Of a stretch of 64,000 bases of DNA, positions 43,281 to 52,199 are shown piece after piece. The notes under the pieces were generated by a model that was not told where the DNA came from, did no database searches, and worked only from the letters and a program-made list of their open reading frames with translations. A program made the position numbers and the translations under genes. Within the stretch, counting starts at the first letter, position 1, and each line of letters begins with the position of its first letter. This DNA comes from Fibrella rubiginis (GTDB lineage: Bacteria > Bacteroidota > Bacteroidia > Cytophagales > Spirosomataceae): positions 310,001 to 374,000 of the forward strand of contig NZ_JAFMYV010000004.1 in the NCBI RefSeq assembly GCF_017353185.1. Reading direction: 5' to 3'.

Positions 43281-44306
43281 ATGGACCCGTTCCTGAATCA
43301 GCATCGTCCCTGGGTGTCGGTGATCTGCACCTGCTACAATCAAGCCGATTATGTAGTAGACAGCCTGCAATCAGTTATTAGTCAGCACTATGCCAACATC
43401 GAACTGGTCGTTATTGACAACGCCAGTACCGACGATTCTGCCGCCCGGATCGGCGATTTTTGCCAGCAGCACCCCGCCATTCGTTTCGTTCAGAATACGA
43501 CCAATCTGGGCCTGTGCCGCGCCTTTAATCAGGGCCTGGCGCTCACCACGGGCGATTTTGTCATTGATCTGGCTGCCGACGACGTGCTGATGCCCAACCG
43601 CATAGCCCGGCAGGTAGAGCGCTTTTTATCGCTGCCTCACTTCTACGGCGTAGTCTTCAGCAATGCGGCGCTGATCAATGCCGGTGGTCAGGTGCTGGGA
43701 CATCATTTTCCGCTGAATGCCGCCGGGCATTCAAGCGTGCCCGTACCCAGCGGCGATGTGTTTAAGGCCGTTCTGGACCGTTATTTCATCTGCACGCCCA
43801 CCATGATGATGCGCCGCAGCATGCTCGACGAGCTGGGAGGTTACGATGAAGATCTGGCTTTTGAGGATTTCGACCTCTGGGTGCGGTCTTCACGCGAGTA
43901 CCGCTATGCCTACATCGATGAGGTACTAACGCAAAAACGTCGCCTGCCGCACTCGTTAGGGCAGCAAATAAGCCTGCCCGGAAACGCCCTGCTGGAGTCG
44001 ACGTTACGGGTATGTTACAAAGCCAAAAGCCTCTGCCAGACCCCCGACGAACGGCACATTTTAGCCAACCGGGTGCGGCAGTTTATCCGTAAATGTTTTT
44101 ACGCCGAACAGCGCGAACTGGCTGATAAATTTGGGCGGCTACTACGCGAAATAGAAACACCAGATTTTGCTACCCGCCTGATTCTCAGGCTAGGACACCT
44201 CAAGCTGCCCATCAATGGCGTCTATCGGTACTACCTCACCCGCCGTGCGTTCAAAGCAGGCGCAGGAAGTGAGTTTAAAGTCCAGGGTTTAACGTTTAAT
44301 GCTTAA
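43281..44306 (+). CDS. Family 2 glycosyltransferase with repeat-encoded C-terminus
   Basis: GT-A enzyme of about 341 aa. VSVICTCYNQADYVVDSLQS near the N-terminus, VVIDNASTDDSAARI, DFVIDLAADDVLMPNR (DxD region) and a GGYDEDLAFEDFDLWVR catalytic-base segment are all typical. Probably cytoplasmic, adding sugars to cell-surface glycans. The ATG at 43281 is chosen; a TTG at 43230 or GTG at 43239 would add a short leader. The last 14 codons and the stop lie inside the left arm of the 44265-44384 palindrome, so the natural C-terminus has been replaced or extended by repeat sequence. Confidence 0.9.
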   Translation: MDPFLNQHRPWVSVICTCYNQADYVVDSLQSVISQHYANIELVVIDNASTDDSAARIGDFCQQHPAIRFVQNTTNLGLCRAFNQGLALTTGDFVIDLAADDVLMPNRIARQVERFLSLPHFYGVVFSNAALINAGGQVLGHHFPLNAAGHSSVPVPSGDVFKAVLDRYFICTPTMMMRRSMLDELGGYDEDLAFEDFDLWVRSSREYRYAYIDEVLTQKRRLPHSLGQQISLPGNALLESTLRVCYKAKSLCQTPDERHILANRVRQFIRKCFYAEQRELADKFGRLLREIETPDFATRLILRLGHLKLPINGVYRYYLTRRAFKAGAGSEFKVQGLTFNA

Positions 44307-44384
44307 AGGTCAAAGTTGCCCCGCGTCAGTATATTCGCGCCTTTAAGCGTTAAACGTTAAACCCTGGACTTTAAACTCACTTCC
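44265..44384. repeat. Heptad-built inverted repeat overlapping a coding end
   Basis: Arms 44265-44309 and 44340-44384, 45 bp with one mismatch. Units GTTTAAA, GTCCAGG and others run at exact 7-base steps, seven on the left, with GTTGCCCCGCG toward the loop. The left arm encodes the end of the glycosyltransferase; the right arm ends one base before the GTG start of the next gene. Confidence 0.95.
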
Positions 44385-44385
44385 C

Positions 44386-45012
44386 GTGCCTGCTGAACTT
44401 GTCAAATTATATCCGGAAAACCCTGACCCACAACGGGTGCGTGAGGTGGCGAGGGCACTGCGCGAAGGGGCGGTAGTTATCTACCCGACTGATACGATCT
44501 ATGGCCTCGGTTGCGACATTCATAATGCCCGGTCCGTAGAGCGCGTGGCCCGGATCAAGGGGATCAAACCGCAGAAGAATGATTTTTCTTTCATCTGCTA
44601 CGACCTCAGCCACATTGCCGATTATGCGCGGGTAAGCAACCAGGCGTTCAAGCTCATGAAACGGCTGTTGCCAGGCCCTTATACGTTCATTCTCGATGCC
44701 ACAAATAACGTGCCTAAGTTGTTGAACACCAACAAAAAAACGGTAGGTATTCGCGTTCCCGACAACAACATTCCCCGGCAGCTGGTGCAGGAATTGGGCA
44801 ACCCCATCATCACGACGACCCTGCGCGACGAGACACCGGACACCGTAGAATACAGCACCGATCCTGAGTTGATTTTTGAGAAATATTACCACGATGTCGA
44901 CATCATTATCGACGGGGGCATTGGCGGCTATGAACCCTCAACCATAGTCGATGCCACCACCGACGAGTTCAGGGTTGTCCGGCAGGGGTTGGGCGAAGTT
45001 GATTGGGAATGA
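44386..45012 (+). CDS. L-threonylcarbamoyladenylate synthase family (Sua5/YciO/YrdC)
   Basis: 208 aa, single YrdC domain. YPTDTIYGLGCDIHN (residues 33-47) is the ATP/threonine-binding motif, followed by ARIKGIKPQKNDFSFICYDL and LLPGPYTFILDATN and VGIRVPDN. The KxRxxxxP-type segment and the FSFIC version rather than PL(I/V)V suggest the YciO branch, whose role in t6A formation is less certain. The start codon is GTG, one base after the palindrome arm. Confidence 0.9.
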   Translation: MPAELVKLYPENPDPQRVREVARALREGAVVIYPTDTIYGLGCDIHNARSVERVARIKGIKPQKNDFSFICYDLSHIADYARVSNQAFKLMKRLLPGPYTFILDATNNVPKLLNTNKKTVGIRVPDNNIPRQLVQELGNPIITTTLRDETPDTVEYSTDPELIFEKYYHDVDIIIDGGIGGYEPSTIVDATTDEFRVVRQGLGEVDWE

Positions 45013-45057
45013 ATCTTTTCTCAACTTGAGCCATAGCCTGACCTGTCCCTGTTTTTC

Positions 45058-46494
45058 ATGAAAAAAGCCGTACTGCTGGTTGCGTTTATTGCCATCACGC
45101 TAGCCTCCTGTGCCCAAAACAAATCATCCGACAAGTACTTTTTCGCAAAGCCGTACCTGCAGATTGGCCATCAACCCTCTCCTACCTCACTTCAACTGAT
45201 CTGGCACACCACCGACGTCGATGCTGACTGGGTGGTTGAGTACCGCACCAGCGGCACCAGTGCCTGGACCCGAAGCTCCACGCCGACCCATCGGCGTGTG
45301 GCGGTGCGGAGCGTACGGTCGCACCGAATTTATCAGGCCGCGCTAACAGGCCTCAGACCGGGCACCCCGTTCGATTATCAGGTCCTAAAAGCTGGAAACG
45401 TCGTTTTTTCGGCTACGGGCCACGCGCCAAAAGCCGTTGATCAGCCGTACCGCTTCGTCGCTTTCGCCGACATTGGGGCCGAAACAACGGATCAGAAGCG
45501 GCTGGCTTATCAGGCCTACAGGGCCAATCCGGACCTGGTTGTGGTGCCCGGCGACATTGTGTATGACTACGGTCTGGTGTCGGAATACCGGTATAAATTC
45601 TGGCCCATCTACAACGCCGACAAGGCCGACAAGCATGGTGCGCCCCTGCTCCGGTCGGTGGCAATGGTGACGGCCCCCGGCAACCACGACACGGAAACCC
45701 GCAACCTGAACGACAAACCCGACGCCCTGGCTTATTACTACTACTGGAACCAACCACTCAACGGCCCGGTGGGCAATGAAGGTGGGCCACTGGTGCCGGT
45801 ACTTACAGCCTCGAACCGCAACCGGTCGGCCTTTACGCAGGCCGCAGGCAACAATTACCCCCGCATGACCAACTATTCGTTCAATTTTGGTAATGCCCAC
45901 TGGATCGTCATCGACTCGAACCCCTACGTCGATCTCGCCGATTCCACGCTACGGAACTGGGTGCGAAACGATCTGGCCGCCGCGCAGGGAGCAACCTGGC
46001 GCTTTGTCATGTATCATCACCCCGGCTTCAGTTCGTCGCGTACCCACTTCGAGCAGCAGCACATGCGCATGTTAAGTCCCCTGTTTGAAGCCGGCAACGT
46101 CGATGTAGTGTTCAATGGGCATGTGCACAACTACCAGCGCACGTTTCCATTGCGGTTTGTTCCCGACCCGGGTGGTGTGCAGATCGTGGCTGGTATGGGC
46201 AACCGAATGGCGCGCGGCCGGGCTGTAAACGGCCAGTTGACGCTCGATAAGGTCTTTGACGGAAAGACGCACACCACACCCAAAGGCATTGTTTATCTCA
46301 TCACAGGCGCGGGAGGACAACTACTCTATGACCCGGAACAAAATGACGACCCCAGTTCTTACCAACCGTTTACTGATAAATTTGCCTCCAGCATTCACTC
46401 GCTGACCGTAGCCGACGTGAACGGTAAAACACTGATTATTAACCAACTCGACGTAAACGGTAAGACGATCGATTCGTTTACAATGACAAAATAG
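45058..46494 (+). CDS. Purple acid phosphatase-like metallophosphoesterase lipoprotein
   Basis: A secreted phosphatase of 478 aa. The N-terminus has a lipobox (AITLASC, Cys18). A fibronectin-III/purple acid phosphatase N-domain (about 30-120; VVEYRTSGTSAWTRS) precedes the metallophosphoesterase domain with FVAFADIGAE, VVVPGDIVYDYG, TAPGNHD, VMYHHPGFSSS and VFNGHVHNYQR, giving the five metal-ligand blocks. Probably anchored to the outer membrane and releasing phosphate from organic esters. The neighbour is a secreted S1/P1 nuclease, suggesting joint phosphate or nucleotide scavenging. Confidence 0.93.
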   Translation: MKKAVLLVAFIAITLASCAQNKSSDKYFFAKPYLQIGHQPSPTSLQLIWHTTDVDADWVVEYRTSGTSAWTRSSTPTHRRVAVRSVRSHRIYQAALTGLRPGTPFDYQVLKAGNVVFSATGHAPKAVDQPYRFVAFADIGAETTDQKRLAYQAYRANPDLVVVPGDIVYDYGLVSEYRYKFWPIYNADKADKHGAPLLRSVAMVTAPGNHDTETRNLNDKPDALAYYYYWNQPLNGPVGNEGGPLVPVLTASNRNRSAFTQAAGNNYPRMTNYSFNFGNAHWIVIDSNPYVDLADSTLRNWVRNDLAAAQGATWRFVMYHHPGFSSSRTHFEQQHMRMLSPLFEAGNVDVVFNGHVHNYQRTFPLRFVPDPGGVQIVAGMGNRMARGRAVNGQLTLDKVFDGKTHTTPKGIVYLITGAGGQLLYDPEQNDDPSSYQPFTDKFASSIHSLTVADVNGKTLIINQLDVNGKTIDSFTMTK

Positions 46495-46565
46495 TGGCGT
46501 GACCGGCGCTTTTTGGTGTGTCAGCATATCGAAAAACACCGATCACCACGTCATTACACCACGCT

Positions 46566-47501
46566 ATGAACCGCTCTTTTTCGCTTAAATCAGGCTGTGC
46601 ATTACTGCTGTTGCTTTGCCTCACCGGCTCGTCTTTTGGCTGGAACAAGCCCACACACATGGCTATTGGCGCGATTGCTTACCGCGATATGCTGGCTAAA
46701 TCGCCTAAACAACTGGTGCGGGTGCTGGCCATTTTGCGGCAACACCCCGACATGACTACCCGGTGGGCACCTATGCTCCGCGATTCGTCGCTGACCGAAA
46801 ACGAAAAAAACGAGTATCTGTTTATGCTCGCCGCCCGCTGGCCCGACGACATTCGGGGGCAGAAAAACCCCAATGATCACCCCTCCTGGCACTACATTAA
46901 CTACGTTTACAACCCCACACAGGGCGTGGCCCGCACCGATACTACCCTGGCTACGGGTGAAAACATCCTGCAGGCTTTTGCCCTAAACCGGCAGATACTT
47001 ACCAGCAACGCTCCCGACAGCACCAAGGCCATTGCCCTTTGCTGGCTGTTTCACCTCGCTGGCGACGTACACATGCCCCTGCACACGGCGGCCCTCGTCA
47101 GCCCGCAATTTCCCGATGGCGACCGGGGCGGTAATCTGTTCAAAATCAAAGTGAGCATGAGCAACCCCACGTTGAACCTTCATGCCTTCTGGGACGGGAT
47201 GTTGCTGGGTACCGACACCTACCGTGCCGCCGACCAACTGGCTATTCAACTGGGGCAGGCCCATACGCGGCGGCAGGTACCCCACCGGCGCAGTACGGAC
47301 ATCGGCGAATGGTCTCGCGAGAGCTTTGATCTAGCGCGGAACCTGGCCTATAAACAAGGCACCCTCACCGCAGGCACGGGAGACAACGGCGTGGTCCTCC
47401 CCTCCGACTATGTCTCGACCGTAAAGCCCATTGCTGAGCAGCAGGTAGCCTTTTCCGGCCATCGACTCGCCACAGTGCTCCGACAGGAAGTAAGGGAATG
47501 A
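46566..47501 (+). CDS. Secreted S1/P1 nuclease
   Basis: A zinc-dependent nuclease for single-stranded nucleic acids, 311 aa. After the signal peptide (MNRSFSLKSGCALLLLLCLT) cleavage before Trp (FGWNKPTHMAIG) would leave the N-terminal tryptophan that binds zinc in this family. Further ligands: HPSWHYINYVY, WLFHLAGDVHMPLHTA, NLHAFWDGMLLG. The last four residues and stop lie in the left arm of the 47488-47619 palindrome. Confidence 0.94.
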   Translation: MNRSFSLKSGCALLLLLCLTGSSFGWNKPTHMAIGAIAYRDMLAKSPKQLVRVLAILRQHPDMTTRWAPMLRDSSLTENEKNEYLFMLAARWPDDIRGQKNPNDHPSWHYINYVYNPTQGVARTDTTLATGENILQAFALNRQILTSNAPDSTKAIALCWLFHLAGDVHMPLHTAALVSPQFPDGDRGGNLFKIKVSMSNPTLNLHAFWDGMLLGTDTYRAADQLAIQLGQAHTRRQVPHRRSTDIGEWSRESFDLARNLAYKQGTLTAGTGDNGVVLPSDYVSTVKPIAEQQVAFSGHRLATVLRQEVRE

Positions 47502-47619
47502 TGAGTGATGAGCGGTCCGCCGCCGCGGTGATGAATTGGCTGACGCCAGCAGATACTGTTGCGTCAGCCAATTCATCACCGCGGCGGCGGACCGCTTATC
47601 ACTCATCATTCCCTTACTT
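47488..47619. repeat. Inverted repeat holding the stop codons of two convergent genes
   Basis: Arms 47488-47546 and 47561-47619, 59 bp with one mismatch. The left arm contains the S1/P1 nuclease TGA (47499-47501), the right arm the LytTR regulator TAA (47614-47616, minus). Part of the arm reads in 7-base steps (ATGAGTG, ATGAGCG). It should act as a two-way terminator. Confidence 0.95.
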
Positions 47620-48363
47620 AGGTGGTTTGGTGCGAATGACGGTTAGCTTTTTGATCAGTTCTTTGCGGCCCGTCGGCTGAATGTCGAGCGTGATTTTGCC
47701 ATCTGAAAAAATCAGGCTGTTGTCTTTTAGCTGCTTCACGTGGCTGAGGTTGACTACGTAGGAACGTGACAGCCGGAAAAACGTGGCCCCCCGAAAGTAC
47801 TGAGCTACTGTGTTCAGGTTTGTTGTTACCAGGTGCTTTGAGGCGTCGGCTAACACAATGTGAGCGTATGATTTGGCAGCCTCGATGTAGAGTACATCAG
47901 CCACGGTCACTTTTTCGTACCCATCCTTGATCGGTACCCACACATAGGTAGCCATCAGCGCATCGACCGTCTCGCTCTGGGTCGACTGGAAGTTGTGGTA
48001 GGCCAGGTCGATGTTCATAAGCAGTTCGTCGGTTCGAAAGGGCTTCAGCAGGTAGGCCGCCGGCATGGTTTCAATGGCCGACTGGTAGGTGGCCAGTTCA
48101 GGATCGGCGGTCAGGAAAATGATCGGCATGTGGTGTTGCTCCAGCAACTCACGGGCGGTGGCAATGCCGTTGCCCGTCGATTTTTCGTCGAGCTGAATGT
48201 CAATCAGGGCCAGGTCAGGACGTTGTGTTTTCACGGCCGTCACCGCTGACTGAAGCGTTCGCGCCATGCCCGTAACCGTGTGCCCCGCTTTCTCCAGCGT
48301 TTGACGCAGGTGCATGGCCGTGATGGTGTTGTCTTCAACAATGAGGATGGCTAAAGGAGTCAT
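47614..48363 (-). CDS. LytTR family response regulator
   Basis: 249 aa. The receiver domain (1-125) has ILIVEDNT, phosphoacceptor in LALIDIQL (Asp about 55), and YLLKPFRTDEL. The LytTR DNA-binding domain (about 140-240) shows VLYIEAAKSYAHIVLADASK and FFRLSRSYVVNLSHVKQL. It follows the sensor kinase gene by 8 bases and forms a two-component pair with it. It binds direct repeats in promoters as a family trait; targets are unknown. Confidence 0.94.
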   Translation of the reverse strand: MTPLAILIVEDNTITAMHLRQTLEKAGHTVTGMARTLQSAVTAVKTQRPDLALIDIQLDEKSTGNGIATARELLEQHHMPIIFLTADPELATYQSAIETMPAAYLLKPFRTDELLMNIDLAYHNFQSTQSETVDALMATYVWVPIKDGYEKVTVADVLYIEAAKSYAHIVLADASKHLVTTNLNTVAQYFRGATFFRLSRSYVVNLSHVKQLKDNSLIFSDGKITLDIQPTGRKELIKKLTVIRTKPPK

Positions 48364-48371
48364 GGTGCGGA

Positions 48372-50138
48372 TCAGGCGTTGAATTCGAGAGAAAATACGG
48401 TGCCTTGCCCCAACCCTTTCCCTCCCGAATCGAAGTGCCCCCGACCGTTTAGCTGCGTAACCTGTGCCTCGATGAGCATAAGGCCAAACGTGCGTTTTTT
48501 AGCTACCAGCAAATTGTCGGTCTGAAGTTGCGACACGTCTACCTCCGTCAGACCGGGTCCGTTGTCGGCCACATCGAGCAGCACCAGCCGGCCTTTGCGA
48601 CGGCAGTGAATCCAAAGCTGAGGATTTGCATTACCGGGAAAGGCATACTTGCAGGCATTTGTCGTTAACTCGTTCATAATCAACCCTAAAGGCGTTGCCT
48701 TGTCGGCCGATAGGTAGATGGTATCGATGGAAAAACGAACGGAAGCAGACTGGCAGCCAAACGTAATCAACACCCCATTCACCAGTTCACGAATAAATTC
48801 GTCGAGGTCAACAAGGGCCAGTTGTTCGCCATCGTAGAGGCGGCGGTGCAAAATGGCCATCGACTGCACACGGAGCTGGCTCTCTTCCACAGCCTGTTTG
48901 GCGGCCTCGTCTGTCAGTCGGCTGGCCTGCAGGCTAAGCAGACTCGACACCACCTGCAGGTTATTCTTTACCCGGTGATTTTGTTCTTTCACCAGTTCGG
49001 CATTCTGGCGGCTGATGCGCTCATTTTTTTGGTTCAACCGGAAAAAAGTAGCCAGCAGGCCAATAGCCATCAGTAGCAGTCCAACCATAGCCAGGGTAAG
49101 CCATTGCTGGGTTCTGAGGTTTGTTGCCCGCAAACCCAGTTCGCGTTTCTGCGTGGCCAGCAGGGCTTCTTTTTTCTCGGTGTCGTACTCAATGTTCAGG
49201 CGGCTGATGGCTCCGTCGCGGTCGGCCAGGATCTGGCTTCGCTCCAGCTCATGCTGCCGTTTTAGCCGGTCGAAGGCGGCCTGCCACTGGCCAGTGGCGG
49301 TGTAGTAGTTTACAAAACTGGTCTCCAGCCCTAATCGCAGGTCATATTCATTCAGTTTATGGCTGATATAGAACTGTTCGGCCTGTTGTAGGGCCTGGTA
49401 GGCTAATGCCGGTTTGCCAAACGTCACGTAGGCACCTGCCAGCTGCAACATGGCATTTACCCGGATGCCTTCTTTATGTTTAAGTGCAAACAAACGCAGG
49501 GCCTCTTTCAGATACACAATAGCCTGTTTGTCAAGCCTTTTGACCAGCAAAGCACCAATATTCATGTTGCATTCGGCAATACCCAGTGTGTCATTCAGCT
49601 TATAACAGAACGCTTCAGCCTGCCGAAAATAGGTCAGCACCTGGGCAAACTTGGTGGTGTCGGTGCGCAGTTGGCCCGCCCAGTGATCCTGGTAAAGCAG
49701 GGCCATGTTGCCATAGGCGCGTACCAGCGCCCTGTCTTTGTCTGACCGACTCTGCTGCGCCACTAGCATTGCCCGCTTCGCATAGGTCAGCGCCTCGTCA
49801 AATCGGCCCAGCTTGTTTTCGGTTTCGCTAAGCCGCACATACAGCCGGCTTAGTTCAAAAGAGGCGCCGCGGGGTTCGTGGACGTGCAATGCTTTCAGGA
49901 AATATGCCTGTGCTGTGGGGAGGTCACCCGCGAAAACGTAGGTTTTGCCGAAGAGGTACCAGGCTTCGGCCAACTGCAGCGAGTCTTTTTCCCGTATAGC
50001 TTTCTGCTCCAGGGCGCGGGCCTTGGCCAGCCGTTCGGGGCGTAGTTTCAGGTGAATAGGTGCCTGCGTTAATCCTACAGTAGACGTTAATAGCCAGAGC
50101 AGGATGCCCAGACAGACAATCAGGGTAGAGCGAATCAT
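48372..50138 (-). CDS. TPR-containing sensor histidine kinase (HisKA_2)
   Basis: 588 aa from the ATG at 50138. A signal peptide is followed by a long periplasmic helical region of tetratricopeptide-like repeats (about 30-330), a membrane helix (WLTLAMVGLLLMAIGLLATF near 355), then the HisKA_2 box EQNHRVKNNLQVVSSLLSLQ with the phosphoacceptor His near 390, and the ATPase domain (LGLIMNELTTNACKYAF, LLDVADNGPGL, FGLMLIEAQVTQL). The partner is the LytTR regulator downstream. Confidence 0.93.
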   Translation of the reverse strand: MIRSTLIVCLGILLWLLTSTVGLTQAPIHLKLRPERLAKARALEQKAIREKDSLQLAEAWYLFGKTYVFAGDLPTAQAYFLKALHVHEPRGASFELSRLYVRLSETENKLGRFDEALTYAKRAMLVAQQSRSDKDRALVRAYGNMALLYQDHWAGQLRTDTTKFAQVLTYFRQAEAFCYKLNDTLGIAECNMNIGALLVKRLDKQAIVYLKEALRLFALKHKEGIRVNAMLQLAGAYVTFGKPALAYQALQQAEQFYISHKLNEYDLRLGLETSFVNYYTATGQWQAAFDRLKRQHELERSQILADRDGAISRLNIEYDTEKKEALLATQKRELGLRATNLRTQQWLTLAMVGLLLMAIGLLATFFRLNQKNERISRQNAELVKEQNHRVKNNLQVVSSLLSLQASRLTDEAAKQAVEESQLRVQSMAILHRRLYDGEQLALVDLDEFIRELVNGVLITFGCQSASVRFSIDTIYLSADKATPLGLIMNELTTNACKYAFPGNANPQLWIHCRRKGRLVLLDVADNGPGLTEVDVSQLQTDNLLVAKKRTFGLMLIEAQVTQLNGRGHFDSGGKGLGQGTVFSLEFNA

Positions 50139-50413
50139 CTCGGTGAGGCCAGGTAACGAGAGGCACAATCAGGTAGCTTACCAAATGTACTGATTGACAC
50201 GGTTTTAGTGCAAAGGTTTTTCGTTCGTTTGAAAAAAACACCCGCCCGCAAGAAAAAACGCCACCCTGGTAACATTGCCCTTGACGCCACTGCCAGAAAA
50301 CTGCAGTTTGGTCTTCCAGACAGGCTAATCAATCCGGATTGTCTGTCCAGCCAGTATGCTTTCCGCCTATATCAACGCCAGCGAGACAGACATCTCACCC
50401 ATGACATGTGCCC

Positions 50414-51643
50414 TTAGTTAACCCCGGCAATCGTCGCGAAATCGGCCCAGAACGACGGGTATGATTTCGCGACTACGCCGGGTTCTTCAATGACAACAGG
50501 GCGAAGCATGGCAATTGGAGCAAAGGCCATGGCCATGCGGTGGTCATCGTAGGTATCAACCCTAACCAGCTCTCTGTCAGCTACATAGTTAGAGGACTGT
50601 ATTTCATAACGGCTATTCGTTTCTACCTCCACCATGTCGGCTCCGAACTTGCGGAGTTCAGTCTGAATGGCCAGTACACGGTCTGTTTCTTTGATTTTCA
50701 GGCTTTCAATACCCGTAAACGTGGCTGAAATTCCTTTCATGGCGCAACATACGGCCACTGTCTGCGCCAGGTCGGGGCAGTTGGTAAAATCGACGGTTAT
50801 GTGGTTGGCAGCGGGCTTTTTAGTGAGCCGGAAACCCTGCCCTGTATACGTTGCCTGTACGCCCAGTTGGTCCATAATGCCCACAATGGCACTGTCGCCT
50901 TGTAATGATTGCTCCTTGAGGCCCAATAAGTCCAGTTCGGCGTCGGTCGCCAGGGCCACCACACTAAACCAGTAGCTTGCCCCTGACCAGTCCGACTCAA
51001 TAGCGTAGGTGGTGGGCTGGTACGTACCGGCCGGAATGCGAATGGTTTGGGCGGTCCAGTCGGCTTCGGTTTCCACGCCAAACGCGGCCATCTGCTGCAG
51101 GGTCATGGTCATGTAGGGCACTGATCCCAGCGCTCCCGTTAAATGCATCGTCAGGCCGTTGGGCAGGTAAGGCGCCAGCATCGCCAGCGCCGAAATATAC
51201 TGACTGCTCACGTCGCCCCGGATGCTGAGGTCGCTCACCCCCGTTGCCTTGAACCCGCGCGTCTGAATGGGTGGGTAACCTTCTTTACCCAGGTAGGCTA
51301 CGTCGGCGCCTAACGTACGCAGTGCATCGACCAGCAGGCCAATGGGCCGTTCGCACATGCGGGGCGTGCCGGTCATGGTTTTGGTCTGTCCAGTCAGCGC
51401 AAAATAAGCCGTCAGAAAGCGCATAGTCGTGCCCGCGTCGAGTACGTCGGCGGTGGAGTCGCTGGCGCGAAGCAGCCGGATCATGGTCTGGGTATCGCGG
51501 GCAGAAGCGAGGTTCTGAAGGTCGCAGCGAAAGCCCGTCAGTGCGTCGATGATCAGGGCGCGGTTACTTTCACTTTTCGACGAGGCGAGGGCAATGGTGG
51601 CCCGGACGGGCTGGGTAGGGGGAGTCAGCAAAACGGCATTCAT
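50414..51643 (-). CDS. aroA: 3-phosphoshikimate 1-carboxyvinyltransferase (EPSP synthase)
   Basis: Sixth step of the shikimate pathway. ASSKSESNRALIIDALTGF at the N-terminus is the phosphate-binding region, DAGTTMRFLTAYFAL the second motif, and GDVSSQYISALAMLAPYLPN and ESLKIKETDRVLAIQTELRK follow, ending with DTYDDHRMAMAFAPIAM. 409 aa from 51643. The sequence is the shorter divergent type common in Bacteroidota. It is transcribed with a small response regulator gene 23 bases upstream, an unexpected neighbour. Confidence 0.95.
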   Translation of the reverse strand: MNAVLLTPPTQPVRATIALASSKSESNRALIIDALTGFRCDLQNLASARDTQTMIRLLRASDSTADVLDAGTTMRFLTAYFALTGQTKTMTGTPRMCERPIGLLVDALRTLGADVAYLGKEGYPPIQTRGFKATGVSDLSIRGDVSSQYISALAMLAPYLPNGLTMHLTGALGSVPYMTMTLQQMAAFGVETEADWTAQTIRIPAGTYQPTTYAIESDWSGASYWFSVVALATDAELDLLGLKEQSLQGDSAIVGIMDQLGVQATYTGQGFRLTKKPAANHITVDFTNCPDLAQTVAVCCAMKGISATFTGIESLKIKETDRVLAIQTELRKFGADMVEVETNSRYEIQSSNYVADRELVRVDTYDDHRMAMAFAPIAMLRPVVIEEPGVVAKSYPSFWADFATIAGVN

Positions 51644-51666
51644 GCCGCAAAACAACGCAATTTTGC

Positions 51667-52107
51667 TTAACTGTCAGCAGCATTACCCGTTTGAGAGGGG
51701 CGTGGCAACTGGGCAATATTGAGCCAGAACTGCTCTAGCTGCTGCACCGTGCGCAGTAAATCGGCGTACTGGTGCGGCTTGGTGATGAATGAATTGGCGC
51801 CCATTTCATAGGCCCGCTGTACATCGCTGTGCTGGTTGGACGTGGTGAGAATCACCACAGGGAGGGTTTCGTAGGCGGTTTGACTACGCAGTTGAGCCAG
51901 GGTCTGGAACCCGTCCAGAATAGGCATGTTCAGATCGAGCAGCACCAGTGTGGGCGGTTCAACGGCTATAGTGAGTTGTCTCAGCAGTTGTTCTCCGTTT
52001 CCAAAAAATTTAAGCTGGCAACCCAAACCAGTTGACGCAAACGCGGTCTGGAGCAGAAACTGGTCGTCTTCATCATCATCGGCAATGTAAATGGTATGTG
52101 GAGTCAT
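51667..52107 (-). CDS. Single-domain response regulator
   Basis: 146 aa CheY-like receiver. ADDDEDD (residues 9-15) is the acidic pocket, LVLLDLNMPILDGF contains the phosphoacceptor Asp (about 59), VVILTTSNQHSD and FITKPHQYADLL complete the set. No output domain. It is similar to the receiver at 10608 and belongs to the Rcp1-like group that often works with phytochrome-type or PAS kinases. No kinase lies beside it; aroA follows on the same strand. Confidence 0.93.
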   Translation of the reverse strand: MTPHTIYIADDDEDDQFLLQTAFASTGLGCQLKFFGNGEQLLRQLTIAVEPPTLVLLDLNMPILDGFQTLAQLRSQTAYETLPVVILTTSNQHSDVQRAYEMGANSFITKPHQYADLLRTVQQLEQFWLNIAQLPRPSQTGNAADS

Positions 52108-52199
52108 AGTGAGTGATTGTGGCTCACAAATGTCCTATTATTAGCTAAAAAATCAACGGCATTGTCAAAGAAACTCAGTGGCAGCACGTAAGTCGCTGC

